A stretch of 34,676 nt of DNA from an uncultured Collinsella sp. (GCA_900544725.1 UQWK01000021.1:1-34676), one strand, 5' to 3'. Shown: positions 8,123 through 14,251, numbered from the stretch's first letter. The notes: a model not told the origin generated them from the letters alone. A program made the numbers and translations.

Positions 8123-8181
8123 GGGGCTCGACCCGCATCCTCGACATGCTCGTAGGAGAGCAGCTGCCGAGAATTTGCTAG
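8123..8181 (+). pseudogene. hypE 3'-end remnant (right direct repeat)
   Basis: Starting at the base after the regulator's stop, 59 bases match the end of hypE (1157-1215) at 54 positions. It still reads GSTRILDMLVGEQLPRIC followed by TAG, the exact HypE C-terminus, with no start or upstream body. Three of the five differences are silent or only alter the stop codon; the change at 8127 is also silent for the Gly codon. An intact gene on one side and a 3' fragment on the other is the classic scar of insertion at a gene's 3' end. Confidence 0.88.
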
Positions 8182-8303
8182 GGCGGAATCGCACGGCTGG
8201 CGCGATGCGACCTGATATCCCTGGAGATGTTCAGATTCCAAGCACGCCCGACGCGGAAGCCAGTATTATGAGGTGCGTTTTAAACCCAATGACGGGAGCT
8301 TTC

Positions 8304-8972
8304 ATGGCAGCAGCTTTTTCCCATGTGATCTTTGATCTGGACGGCACCATCCTCAACACGCTCGAGGACCTGGCGGCCGCCGGCAACCACACCTGCGAGA
8401 TGCACGGCTGGCCCACGTTTGCCGTGGACGAGTACCGCTACAAGGTGGGAAACGGCATGCTTAAGCTGGTTGAGCGCTTTATGCCCGCCGAGTACGCGGG
8501 CGACGGCCGTATGTTTGAGCAGACGCTTGCCGAGTTTAGGGCCTATTACGGCGAGCACAAGGAGGACCATACCTCACCCTACGCCGGCACGATTGAGATG
8601 CTCGACCGTCTGCGCGCAGCGGGCGTTCAACTTGCCGTGCTCACCAACAAGGACCATATTTCGGCAGCCCCGCTTATCGAGAAATACTTTGGTTCCGAGC
8701 ACTTTGCGCTGGTGCAGGGCCGTGTCGATGCGTTTCCGCCTAAGCCCGAAGCGCCCGTCACGCTGCATGTGATGGAGGAGCTGGGCGCCGATCCGGCAAC
8801 CACGCTCTATGTGGGCGATTCCAATGTCGATGTTCTGACCGGCCACAACGCCGGCCTTAAGAGCGCCGGCGTCAGCTGGGGCTTCCGCGGCCGTGCAGAG
8901 CTCGAAGCAGCTGGCGCCGACTACGTGGTGGACACCCAGGAAGAGCTCGCGGCGCTGATTCTGGACGAGTAA
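8304..8972 (+). CDS. HAD-family phosphatase (phosphoglycolate phosphatase-like)
   Basis: This is a cytoplasmic Mg-dependent phosphatase of the Gph/PGMB-like HAD group. The 222-residue protein has motif I FDLDGTILNT (nucleophile Asp10, general acid Asp12), a four-helix cap insert (about 20-90), motif II LTNK, the motif III Lys in PPKPEAP and motif IV YVGDSNVDVLTG. The substrate is not settled by sequence; 2-phosphoglycolate or another small phosphate ester is likely. GGGAG lies just before ATG 8304; an alternative ATG at 8269 has no good site. It lies 122 bases after the hypE remnant, and in a genome without the PTS block it would directly follow hypE. The gap 8182-8303 holds nothing else I can identify. 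Confidence 0.88.
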   Translation: MAAAFSHVIFDLDGTILNTLEDLAAAGNHTCEMHGWPTFAVDEYRYKVGNGMLKLVERFMPAEYAGDGRMFEQTLAEFRAYYGEHKEDHTSPYAGTIEMLDRLRAAGVQLAVLTNKDHISAAPLIEKYFGSEHFALVQGRVDAFPPKPEAPVTLHVMEELGADPATTLYVGDSNVDVLTGHNAGLKSAGVSWGFRGRAELEAAGADYVVDTQEELAALILDE

Positions 8973-9013
8973 CGAAGCCGCCGCTCAACGCGGCTGCGAC
9001 AATTCTTCCGCGA

Positions 9014-9199
9014 GGAAAGCGCATCCCGTTTTGGAGCTCCGGAATGGGATGCGCTTTCCGCTTGAGCCCCGTCGGGGAAACGGCATCCCGTTTTGGAGCA
9101 ATATTCCGGGTCGCACTTTCCGCAACCCACCCCATCCGGAAACCGCGACCCACTATTCGGCCAAAAACCGGGTCGCATTTTCCCGACCACCCACGATGC
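9014..9199. repeat. Three tandem 62-bp hairpin units
   Basis: Units begin at 9014, 9076 and 9138, exactly 62 bases apart. Each has a left arm starting GGAAA (9014-9027, 9076-9089, 9138-9151), an 18-base loop, a right arm ending TTTCC (9046-9059, 9108-9121, 9170-9183) and a 16-base spacer. Unit 1 pairs perfectly over 14 bp, unit 3 over 12 of 14, and unit 2 is a poorer hybrid. Since 62 is not a multiple of three, this is not a protein repeat. A weak hairpin (8976-8981 with 8990-8995) just after the phosphatase stop may be its terminator. Confidence 0.85.
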
Positions 9200-9220
9200 A
9201 ACGCTGGCGCAAAGCAACCT

Positions 9221-9276
9221 TAGTCATTGGGGACGTTCTTAAACGACTAGTCAAACAAGAACGTCCCCAATGACTA
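9221..9276. repeat. 20-bp perfect inverted repeat with GTCCCC motif
   Basis: TAGTCATTGGGGACGTTCTT (9221-9240) pairs perfectly with 9257-9276 around a 16-base loop that itself contains GACTAGTC. It is two head-to-head copies of the GTCCCCAATGACT sequence seen as single hairpins elsewhere in the window. It lies 30 bases before the structured element 9307-9470. Confidence 0.85.
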
Positions 9277-9306
9277 CAAGTGCCACCTAAGCCAGCCAAG
9301 GGAACG

Positions 9307-9470
9307 TCGCTGTTTTGGCAACGACAGCGAAAGCCCGCCAGAGCGAGCAAGGTGCCTTGAAACGAGGCGGCATTGACCTTCTGGTCATGCCGCCGAAGTT
9401 GAAAGGCAGATTGCCGCTCTGGCGGGCTTGCAGCGTCGAGCAGTTACGCGGTTTGGCAAAACCGCGTAAC
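9307..9470 (+). ncRNA. Structured RNA candidate, copy A
   Basis: This 164-base gene-free element aligns without a gap to 13050-13213 (offset 3743). Helices are P1 9331-9345 with 9415-9429 (15 bp), an inner 6-bp helix TGCCTT (9353-9358) with AAGGCA (9403-9408), P2 9366-9373 with 9387-9394 topped by a bulged T and GACC-TTCT-GGTC, and P3 9443-9454 with 9459-9470 (12 bp). A weaker 7-bp stem starts the element (9307-9313 with 9324-9330). Unpaired blocks are identical in both copies (GGCAACGACAGCGA, CAAGGTG, TGAAACGA, GAAGTTGAA, GCAGCGTCGAGC), while the stems change in matched pairs. The plus strand is preferred because copy B has a T-G pair that would be an A-C mismatch on the other strand. P3 ends 5 bases from the stop codon of the convergent lipoprotein gene. 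Confidence 0.75.
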
Positions 9471-9475
9471 CCCCC

Positions 9476-10033
9476 CTAGCTCATCATGGCATTCATCATC
9501 TCGTTGGTTGCAGAATCGTCGGCAGACCACTCGCCGTCGTCATTGCAGGAGTACTTGAAGGTGACCTTGGTGTCCTTGGTCTTAGCAGCCTTGGTCACAT
9601 CGACCATAACCTGACCGGCCATCTTGTACAGCTCGTCATCGGAAGGCATCGAATCGAGCGCGGCAACCTTCTCCTGGTACTGGGTGGCAAAATCCTCAAC
9701 GATCTGGTTCATGGACTTGCAGGTAATGGTGACCTCGGCAGTTGCGGTACCCTTGTCCTCGTCGACCGTCACGTCGCCGATCTTGTAGTCAAAGCCCTCG
9801 AGATAGCTCTTGGCATACTCCTTGGGATCGATGCCCAGCTGCTCGAACTCGTCGCCCGAGGCCTCTTCCAGGCCGGCGAGGAAGTCGTCGCCACCGTTCT
9901 TGACCTCGTCAAACTGCGTCGTAAGATCCTCGGTGATGAGTTCCTCAACCGAAGGACCTCCGCAGCCGGAAAGCACAACCACGCACGCGACCAAAACAGC
10001 CATCAGGGGCGCAAGCAGCAGCTTCTTCTTCAT
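9476..10033 (-). CDS. Predicted lipoprotein, unknown function
   Basis: I do not recognise a named family. The 185-residue product has a lipoprotein signal (MKKKLLLAPLMAVLVACVVV) with lipobox LSGC, so the mature protein should be anchored to the outer face of the membrane. The mature part is acidic and has a DUF5105-like flavour (a helical EELITEDLTTQFDEVKNG segment, then an alternating strand region DVTVDEDKGTATAEVTI). That resemblance is only an impression. GGAGG lies before ATG 10033; an in-frame start at 10057 is less well placed. Its stop abuts structured element copy A. The region 10034-10212 upstream shows no gene. Confidence 0.8.
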   Translation of the reverse strand: MKKKLLLAPLMAVLVACVVVLSGCGGPSVEELITEDLTTQFDEVKNGGDDFLAGLEEASGDEFEQLGIDPKEYAKSYLEGFDYKIGDVTVDEDKGTATAEVTITCKSMNQIVEDFATQYQEKVAALDSMPSDDELYKMAGQVMVDVTKAAKTKDTKVTFKYSCNDDGEWSADDSATNEMMNAMMS

Positions 10034-10212
10034 GACATTCCTCCCAACAAGCGGCACCGCGCTTCCCGACGCGGTGCACGTCGTAACAATAAGGCCATAC
10101 TAGCCGCTAACGAACACCCCCGGCAAAGCAAAGGCGCAGTCGGCTCGATTTAACGTCCGAACGGTTTACCGTTCCGCCCAACGCGCAATAAAACGTTCCG
10201 CCGCATTGTAAT

Positions 10213-10244
10213 AAAAAAGGGCGGCCGGATAACCCGACCACCCT
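10213..10244 (-). terminator. Rho-independent terminator of crr
   Basis: On the minus strand a GGGTGGTCGGG-ttat-CCGGCCGCCC hairpin, with two G-T pairs, is followed directly by TTTTTT. It begins 25 bases beyond the crr stop codon. Confidence 0.9.
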
Positions 10245-10268
10245 TGCACATCCTTATGTTGCCGCAAC

Positions 10269-10805
10269 TTACTTGCGGACGACCTTGACGATGGCATCGC
10301 CGGCGGCGACAGCGGAGTCAGCCTCGACGGCGAGCTCGACATCGGCGAACTCGGCGGTGTTGGACACGGCCACGACGACGCAGTCCTTGTAGCCGGCAGC
10401 GGCGATCTTGGCGCGGTCGATCTTGAGCATGGGCTGGCCAGCCTTCACGACGTCGTCGGCCTTGACGAAGCCCTCGAAGCCGTCGCCGTTCATGTTAACG
10501 GTATCGACACCAACGTGCACCAGAACCTCGATGCCGTTATCGGACTGCAGACCCACGGCGTGACCCATGGTGACGGTCACCTTACCGTCGCAGGGAGCGT
10601 AGACCAGATCGTCCTCGGGCCACACGGCGCAGCCCTTGCCCAGAACCTCGCCACCAAAGACGGGATCGGGCACGTCGGCCATCTTGATGACCTTGCCCTT
10701 GACGGGCGAGCACAGCACGTCGGCGCCGGCAGAAGCAGAGATGGAGGACGGAGCAGCGGCAGCCGCGGGCTCAGCCTTCTTCTTGAACATGTCAAACAGA
10801 CCCAT
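10269..10805 (-). CDS. crr: Glucose-type PTS IIA (IIA-Glc)
   Basis: This is a free-standing IIA of the glucose/sucrose family that accepts phosphate from HPr and passes it to a IIB domain; in many bacteria it also reports sugar status. The 178-residue protein has a short basic start (MGLFDMFKKK), an Ala-rich linker (to about residue 25) and a beta-sandwich domain. The two catalytic-site histidines are His82 in TMGHAVGL and His97, the phosphorylated one, in VLVHVGVDTV. GAGGAG lies 8 bases before ATG 10805; the longer open frame to 11096 crosses the promoter. It is monocistronic between a clear promoter and a terminator, and divergent from an RpiR regulator. No glucose IICB is in the window. 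Confidence 0.93.
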   Translation of the reverse strand: MGLFDMFKKKAEPAAAAAPSSISASAGADVLCSPVKGKVIKMADVPDPVFGGEVLGKGCAVWPEDDLVYAPCDGKVTVTMGHAVGLQSDNGIEVLVHVGVDTVNMNGDGFEGFVKADDVVKAGQPMLKIDRAKIAAAGYKDCVVVAVSNTAEFADVELAVEADSAVAAGDAIVKVVRK

Positions 10806-10854
10806 ACGTTTTCTCCTCTTGATTAAGCGCAACGTTTTGCGCATGCCTATGGTG

Positions 10855-10883
10855 ATTATAGTGCCAAATGGTCTGAAAACTAA
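10855..10883 (-). promoter_or_regulatory. crr promoter
   Basis: On the minus strand a perfect TATAAT (10855-10860) lies 17 bases from a weak TTAGTT -35 (10878-10883). The predicted mRNA would have a leader of about 40 bases before ATG 10805. Confidence 0.65.
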
Positions 10884-10975
10884 GGTGAGGACTCGAATCG
10901 AGAGCCCTTCCAAGCCCTTCCCAAAACCTTTTCCCCAGTGGCACTCATTATTGTCGATTAACCCTCGATAAGCCG

Positions 10976-11080
10976 AGTATCGTCTGCGCACGGAACGGGC
11001 AGAAGCGGGCACGCCAAACCCGATACTTCTTTTCGCGCCCACGGACCGCCGCCGCCCCGTCCCTGACACTTCCTGATACC
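10976..11080. repeat. Conserved intergenic element, copy X
   Basis: This element lies between divergent crr and the RpiR gene. It shares with 29063-29168 the blocks AGTATC, CGATACTTCTTTTCGC (11021-11036) and CTGACACTT-N2-TGATACC (11063-11080), at nearly the same spacings (45 and 42 bases here, 45 and 43 there). AGTATCG (10976-10982) and CGATACT (11021-11027) form an inverted repeat. A small GGAC/GTCC hairpin (11043-11046 with 11059-11062) precedes the last block. Its function is unknown. Confidence 0.7.
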
Positions 11081-11090
11081 GACCGAAACG

Positions 11091-11119
11091 TGCCAAAATA
11101 AACCCGTTCCTTTTTGGCA
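11091..11119. promoter_or_regulatory. Inverted repeat upstream of RpiR gene
   Basis: TGCCAAAA (11091-11098) and TTTTGGCA (11112-11119) form a perfect 8-bp inverted repeat with a 13-base spacer, 24 bases before the regulator ATG. It is a candidate operator for that regulator; this is inference from position only. Confidence 0.45.
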
Positions 11120-11143
11120 GGTTTGGCGAGTGTGGGGGTTCGC

Positions 11144-12001
11144 ATGGATATCAAACGCAAGATTTCCGAGGCGCAGGGCCTTACCCCTACCGAGCAACAG
11201 CTCGGTATTGCAGCCCTTGCCATGGGCGAGGACATCCGCGGGCTCTCTATTAAGGAATTTGCCGCGCGCACCAACGTTTCCGTTGCGAGCGTGCACCGCT
11301 TTTGCAAAAAGCTCGGGCTCGAGGGCTTCAAGGATCTCAAGGTCGAGCTTATTCGTTTGACAACCGAGGCGGGAAACCGCCGCGACGTGGATATCAACTT
11401 TCCCTTCGATGCCACCTCCACCCCTGCGCAGGTCATGGAGCGTATGGAAGGACTCTACCAGACCACGCTGGCCGAGACGCAGGAGCTGCTCGACCCCGCA
11501 CAGCTCGACTACGCTGCCACGCTCATCGCGAACGCCCGACAGGTCGATATTTTCACGGGCTCGCATAATCTGTATCCAGCGGGAATGTTCCGCGACCGCC
11601 TGCTCTCAGCCGGTAAAAGCACAACGTGCTACGGCGGCGTCGAAGCCCAGGTGCGAACGGCGCTGCTCGCCTCAGGCCCCGACCATGTGGCAATCGTTAT
11701 CTCCTACAGCGGCCTTGCCCCCAACCTCAGGGAGATCTTGCCAATCCTCAGCAGTCGACATGTCTCGGTCATCGTCATCGGCACACCGTACTGCGCCCGC
11801 ATTCACCCCGGCTTTGCCGCCTATCTCATGGTGAGCGATCACGAGAGCATGACGCATCGCATCACACAGTTCGCCAGCCACATCGCCGTGCAATACGTGC
11901 TCGATTCGCTCTACAGCAGCTACTTTGCCAAAGATTACGCCCGCTGCTCCGAGTTCTTAGAGCGGTCGTTTCCCTACACCCGCCTGCCCGGGCTCAAGTA
12001 G
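11144..12001 (+). CDS. RpiR/MurR family transcriptional regulator
   Basis: This is a sugar-phosphate-responsive DNA-binding regulator. The 285-residue protein has an N-terminal HTH_6 domain (about residues 1-75, with LSIKEFAARTNVSVASVHRFCKKLGLEGFKDLK) and a C-terminal SIS domain (about 110-245, with IFTGSHNLYP and AIVISYSGLAPNLREI) that binds phosphosugars. GGGGG lies 5 bases before ATG 11144; an in-frame start at 11114 has no such site and falls in the inverted repeat. The divergent position next to crr suggests that it controls crr or responds to the same sugars. The ligand cannot be named from sequence. Confidence 0.9.
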   Translation: MDIKRKISEAQGLTPTEQQLGIAALAMGEDIRGLSIKEFAARTNVSVASVHRFCKKLGLEGFKDLKVELIRLTTEAGNRRDVDINFPFDATSTPAQVMERMEGLYQTTLAETQELLDPAQLDYAATLIANARQVDIFTGSHNLYPAGMFRDRLLSAGKSTTCYGGVEAQVRTALLASGPDHVAIVISYSGLAPNLREILPILSSRHVSVIVIGTPYCARIHPGFAAYLMVSDHESMTHRITQFASHIAVQYVLDSLYSSYFAKDYARCSEFLERSFPYTRLPGLK

Positions 12002-12034
12002 CGACGAGCGTGGATTTTCGGACACTAACCTAAC

Positions 12035-12098
12035 GAGCGTGGATAATCTCCCACTTTGAGCCCGCGCACAGGCCAAAACCGGGAGATTATCCACGCTC
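12035..12098. repeat. 18-bp palindromic repeat (GATAATCTCCC family), copy 1
   Basis: GAGCGTGGATAATCTCCC (12035-12052) pairs perfectly with 12081-12098 around a 28-base loop. A second full copy lies at 27833-27896 with a nearly identical loop, and a right-half copy at 12939-12968. It sits just after the RpiR gene and could also act as a terminator, since ATTTTG follows. Confidence 0.85.
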
Positions 12099-12144
12099 AT
12101 TTTGGGTCCCCTGGGAACGCATGAGGAGGGCGGATAGACAGCCG

Positions 12145-12765
12145 TTATTTGCGAGGCGTCAGCGACGTAAAGAGTCCGTGTTGGTTGCAGTAAAGATATA
12201 TCCTGCCGCGCCCGGTAATATGGAAGCGCGGCTGCACCGATTGCTCTGGATAGAGCTTCTTAAAGCAGATGCCATCCATAGTCGCATATGCCACAAAGCT
12301 AATGTAGTGATCCTTGGTCATGGGATGATCGAGCGTGACGTACCAATCGTCCTCGATGCGCTCGATGGAAAAGGCGTGGTCCGCGTCCGGCTCTTCGGCC
12401 TCCTGGGGAAACATCGTGGAGCCACAGCAGCTAAAGCTGCCTTCTCCGAGCGCGTGCACAACGTTTCCGCAGATAGGGCAAACGTAAAAGACGCCTTTGA
12501 GCATATTGCCTGCACGGTTGGCGTTGGCCCGAATGTCACCAGCCAAAAGCTCAGCCACGCTTATGCCGAGTCTCTGGGCCAAAGGCCCAACGAGGGAAAT
12601 GTCGGGAAGGCCGCGGCCGGATTCCCACTTGCTGACGGCTTTATCGGTCACGCCAAGGCTTTCCGCCAGGGCGCGCTGGGTGAGGCCGCGCTCTTCGCGC
12701 AGCCGCTTGATGACATGCGCTGCCAAAAAAGTATGGGAAGCATTGGTTTGCCGTGTCTGGTTCAT
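12145..12765 (-). CDS. XRE regulator fused to a superoxide-reductase-like domain
   Basis: The 206-residue protein joins an XRE HTH (about residues 14-72, RLREERGLTQRALAESLGVTDKAVSKWESGRGLP) to a desulfoferrodoxin-like region. The first metal site, CPIC and CC (Cys96, 99, 113, 114), matches the rubredoxin-like centre I. The second has all five ligands of the superoxide-reductase iron centre: His130, His147 in LDHPM, His153 in DHYI, Cys193 and His196 in YCNQHG. Desulfoferrodoxin reduces superoxide to peroxide, so this is either a redox-sensing repressor or a DNA-targeted reductase. The start is not certain: ATG 12765 begins the conserved part but has only a weak ribosome site, and the frame is open to 12822. 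It is a single gene flanked by repeats; the gap 12766-12902 shows only short palindromes. Confidence 0.82.
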   Translation of the reverse strand: MNQTRQTNASHTFLAAHVIKRLREERGLTQRALAESLGVTDKAVSKWESGRGLPDISLVGPLAQRLGISVAELLAGDIRANANRAGNMLKGVFYVCPICGNVVHALGEGSFSCCGSTMFPQEAEEPDADHAFSIERIEDDWYVTLDHPMTKDHYISFVAYATMDGICFKKLYPEQSVQPRFHITGRGRIYLYCNQHGLFTSLTPRK

Positions 12766-12902
12766 GGGCTGTCCAATCAAATTGAAGAAATGGAGTGAAC
12801 CGGTTCGACAGTCAGTATCCATTTGAAGGCCAGGCTCGACAACCTACGCTGCGTAGACATGCGCCAATCGAACGAGCGCGGATTTTTGGACGCTCATCCT
12901 GA

Positions 12903-13047
12903 GTAGTCATTTAAGAACGTCCCCAATGACTACAAACCGGCCAAAAACGGAAGATTATCCACGCTCATTTTGCAGGCACTCATTTAAGTCTGTCCCCAAT
13001 GAGTGTAAGTCTGTCCCCAATGAGTGTAAGTCTGTCCCCAATGAGTA
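12903..13047. repeat. Composite repeat cluster: GTCCCC hairpins, half palindrome and tandem 21-mers
   Basis: The cluster holds a hairpin with 9-bp stem GTAGTCATT/AATGACTAC (12903-12933), the right half of the GATAATCTCCC palindrome (12939-12968), and a hairpin CACTCATT/AATGAGTG (12977-13005). The 21-base unit beginning TAAGTCTGTCCCC is then repeated three times in tandem (12985, 13006, 13027), the last copy diverging at its final bases. Three bases later structured element copy B begins. Confidence 0.85.
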
Positions 13048-13049
13048 CC

Positions 13050-13213
13050 CCGATGTTCTGGCAACGACAGCGAGCGGGTCGCATTTGAGACAAGGTGACG
13101 TGAAACGAAAGGGCGCTGACCTTCTGGTCGCGCCCTTGAAGTTGAACGTCAGATTGTCCAAATGCGGCCCGCGCAGCGTCGAGCCGTTACGCGGGTTGGT
13201 AAACCCGCGTAAC
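13050..13213 (+). ncRNA. Structured RNA candidate, copy B
   Basis: This is the second 164-base copy of the element at 9307-9470, with every helix in the same register. P1 is 13074-13087 with 13159-13172 (14 bp, one T-G pair), the inner helix TGACGT (13096-13101) with ACGTCA (13146-13151), P2 13109-13116 with 13130-13137 plus the bulged T and GACC-TTCT-GGTC, and P3 13186-13197 with 13202-13213. Relative to copy A, 11 of 14 shared P1 pairs, 2 of 6 inner pairs, 5 of 8 P2 pairs and 1 P3 pair are replaced by other pairs. P3 ends 2 bases from the pyrE stop codon on the opposite strand. Confidence 0.75.
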
Positions 13214-13215
13214 TA

Positions 13216-13899
13216 CTACTCCTGTGCTCCGTACTGCTCGTAGTAGGCATCGATGGCGGCCTTGAGCTCGTCATCGACGACAACCTTGCCGTCGATCTCG
13301 TGGTTGTAGAGGGTCTCGACGACCTCGGCCATGGAAACGATGCTCGCGACGGGGAAACCGTACTTTGCCTCGATCTCCTTCTGAGCGGTGGTCACACCGC
13401 CCTTGCCGACCTCCATGCGATTGAGGGACACGATCAGGCCCTTGATCTCTACATCGGCAGCAGCCTTGACCTTGGGATAGGTCTCGTCGATGGACTTGCC
13501 GCTGGTGGTAACGTCCTCGACCATGACCACACGGTCGCCGTCCTTGGGCTCATAACCCAGCAGGTTGCCCTTATCGGCACCGTGGTCCTTGGCCTCCTTG
13601 CGGTCGCAGCAGTACTTGACCTCCTTGCCGTACAGCTCGTGGTAGGCAATTGCGGTCACGACGGCCAGCGGAATACCCTTGTAGGCCGGCCCAAACAGGA
13701 CGTCAAAGTCGTCGCCAAAGTTATCGTGGATGGCCTGGGCGTAATACTCGCCCAGCTTCTTGAGCTGATAGCCCGTCACGTAAGCGCCGGCATTCATAAA
13801 GAACGGGGACTGACGGCCGCTCTTGAGCGTAAAGCTGCCGAACTTAAGAACGTCGGACTCAACCATAAACTTGATGAACTCTTGCTTGTAAGCCTCCAT
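13216..13899 (-). CDS. pyrE: Orotate phosphoribosyltransferase
   Basis: PyrE joins orotate and PRPP to make orotidine 5'-monophosphate in pyrimidine synthesis. The 227-residue type I phosphoribosyltransferase has the PRPP-binding loop VVMVEDVTTSGKS (about residues 124-136) and the catalytic flexible loop DRKEAKDHG (about 99-107) with the conserved Lys residues. It also has the N-terminal KFGSFTLKSGRQSPFF orotate-site motif. GAGAGGAG lies 5 bases before the ATG. No other pyr gene is adjacent, so it appears as a single gene. Its 3' end abuts structured element copy B, which could form part of a 3' untranslated region or an antisense RNA. Confidence 0.95.
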   Translation of the reverse strand: MEAYKQEFIKFMVESDVLKFGSFTLKSGRQSPFFMNAGAYVTGYQLKKLGEYYAQAIHDNFGDDFDVLFGPAYKGIPLAVVTAIAYHELYGKEVKYCCDRKEAKDHGADKGNLLGYEPKDGDRVVMVEDVTTSGKSIDETYPKVKAAADVEIKGLIVSLNRMEVGKGGVTTAQKEIEAKYGFPVASIVSMAEVVETLYNHEIDGKVVVDDELKAAIDAYYEQYGAQE

Positions 13900-14025
13900 G
13901 CGGGCTCCTCTCGTAATCGCGTACGTGCCTTCCAGTTTAGCGCAGGCGAAGCGTCGATGCGGGCGCGCTTTGGGGCCACGGCATTCTGTAAAGGCTTTGT
14001 CAGGGGGAATGGTTTTCCGAACAAT

Positions 14026-14046
14026 GGGGTTGACATGTCAAACCCC
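14026..14046. promoter_or_regulatory. Palindrome in the pyrE-mgtA spacer
   Basis: GGGGTTGACATGTCAAACCCC is a near-perfect palindrome centred on TTGACATGTCAA, with one extra A. A smaller hairpin, GGGTA-cgaga-TACCC, follows near 14080. Both lie upstream of the short leader frame and mgtA and may be regulatory. The rest of 13900-14125 shows no gene. Confidence 0.4.
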
Positions 14047-14125
14047 CTCATCAAGAATACGGGCGGATTAAAAAGGGGTACGAGATACCCAAAGCGCGCT
14101 GCGCTCAGCCTTTAGGAGGTGTGCC

Positions 14126-14197
14126 ATGGAAGGCAGTCCTAGTCGAAAAACCTGCATGTCGCCCTCGGCACGCCGCGAGGACTCCGCACACGCATAA
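14126..14197 (+). CDS. Possible 23-residue leader peptide of mgtA
   Basis: A short frame encoding MEGSPSRKTCMSPSARREDS followed by AHA begins 5 bases after a strong AGGAGGT site (14114-14120) and stops 139 bases before mgtA. It is too short for homology. Enterobacterial mgtA has a translated, Pro-containing leader (MgtL) that senses magnesium through ribosome behaviour; this frame has two prolines and several basic residues but no clear sequence similarity. The strong ribosome site and position support translation, but function is inference. Confidence 0.4.
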   Translation: MEGSPSRKTCMSPSARREDSAHA

Positions 14198-14251
14198 ACG
14201 CCACCGGCAGATCGCCAAAACCACCGCAAAGGCGCGCTGCACCCTTTGTGG

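Noticed and set aside
9014..9199. CRISPR array
   Set aside because: The units are palindromic with 16-18 base gaps that are not unique 30-base spacers, the repeats vary, and no cas gene is present.
8872..9217. Minus-strand frames of about 100 codons across the phosphatase 3' end and the 62-nt repeats
   Set aside because: The repeat period is not a multiple of three, and the protein repeats (KCDPVF, RFPDG) only mirror the DNA palindromes.
10976..11080. LicT/BglG-type antiterminator RNA site
   Set aside because: The shared blocks do not fit the short RAT consensus, and the likely crr promoter lies between this element and crr, so it would not be in the crr mRNA.
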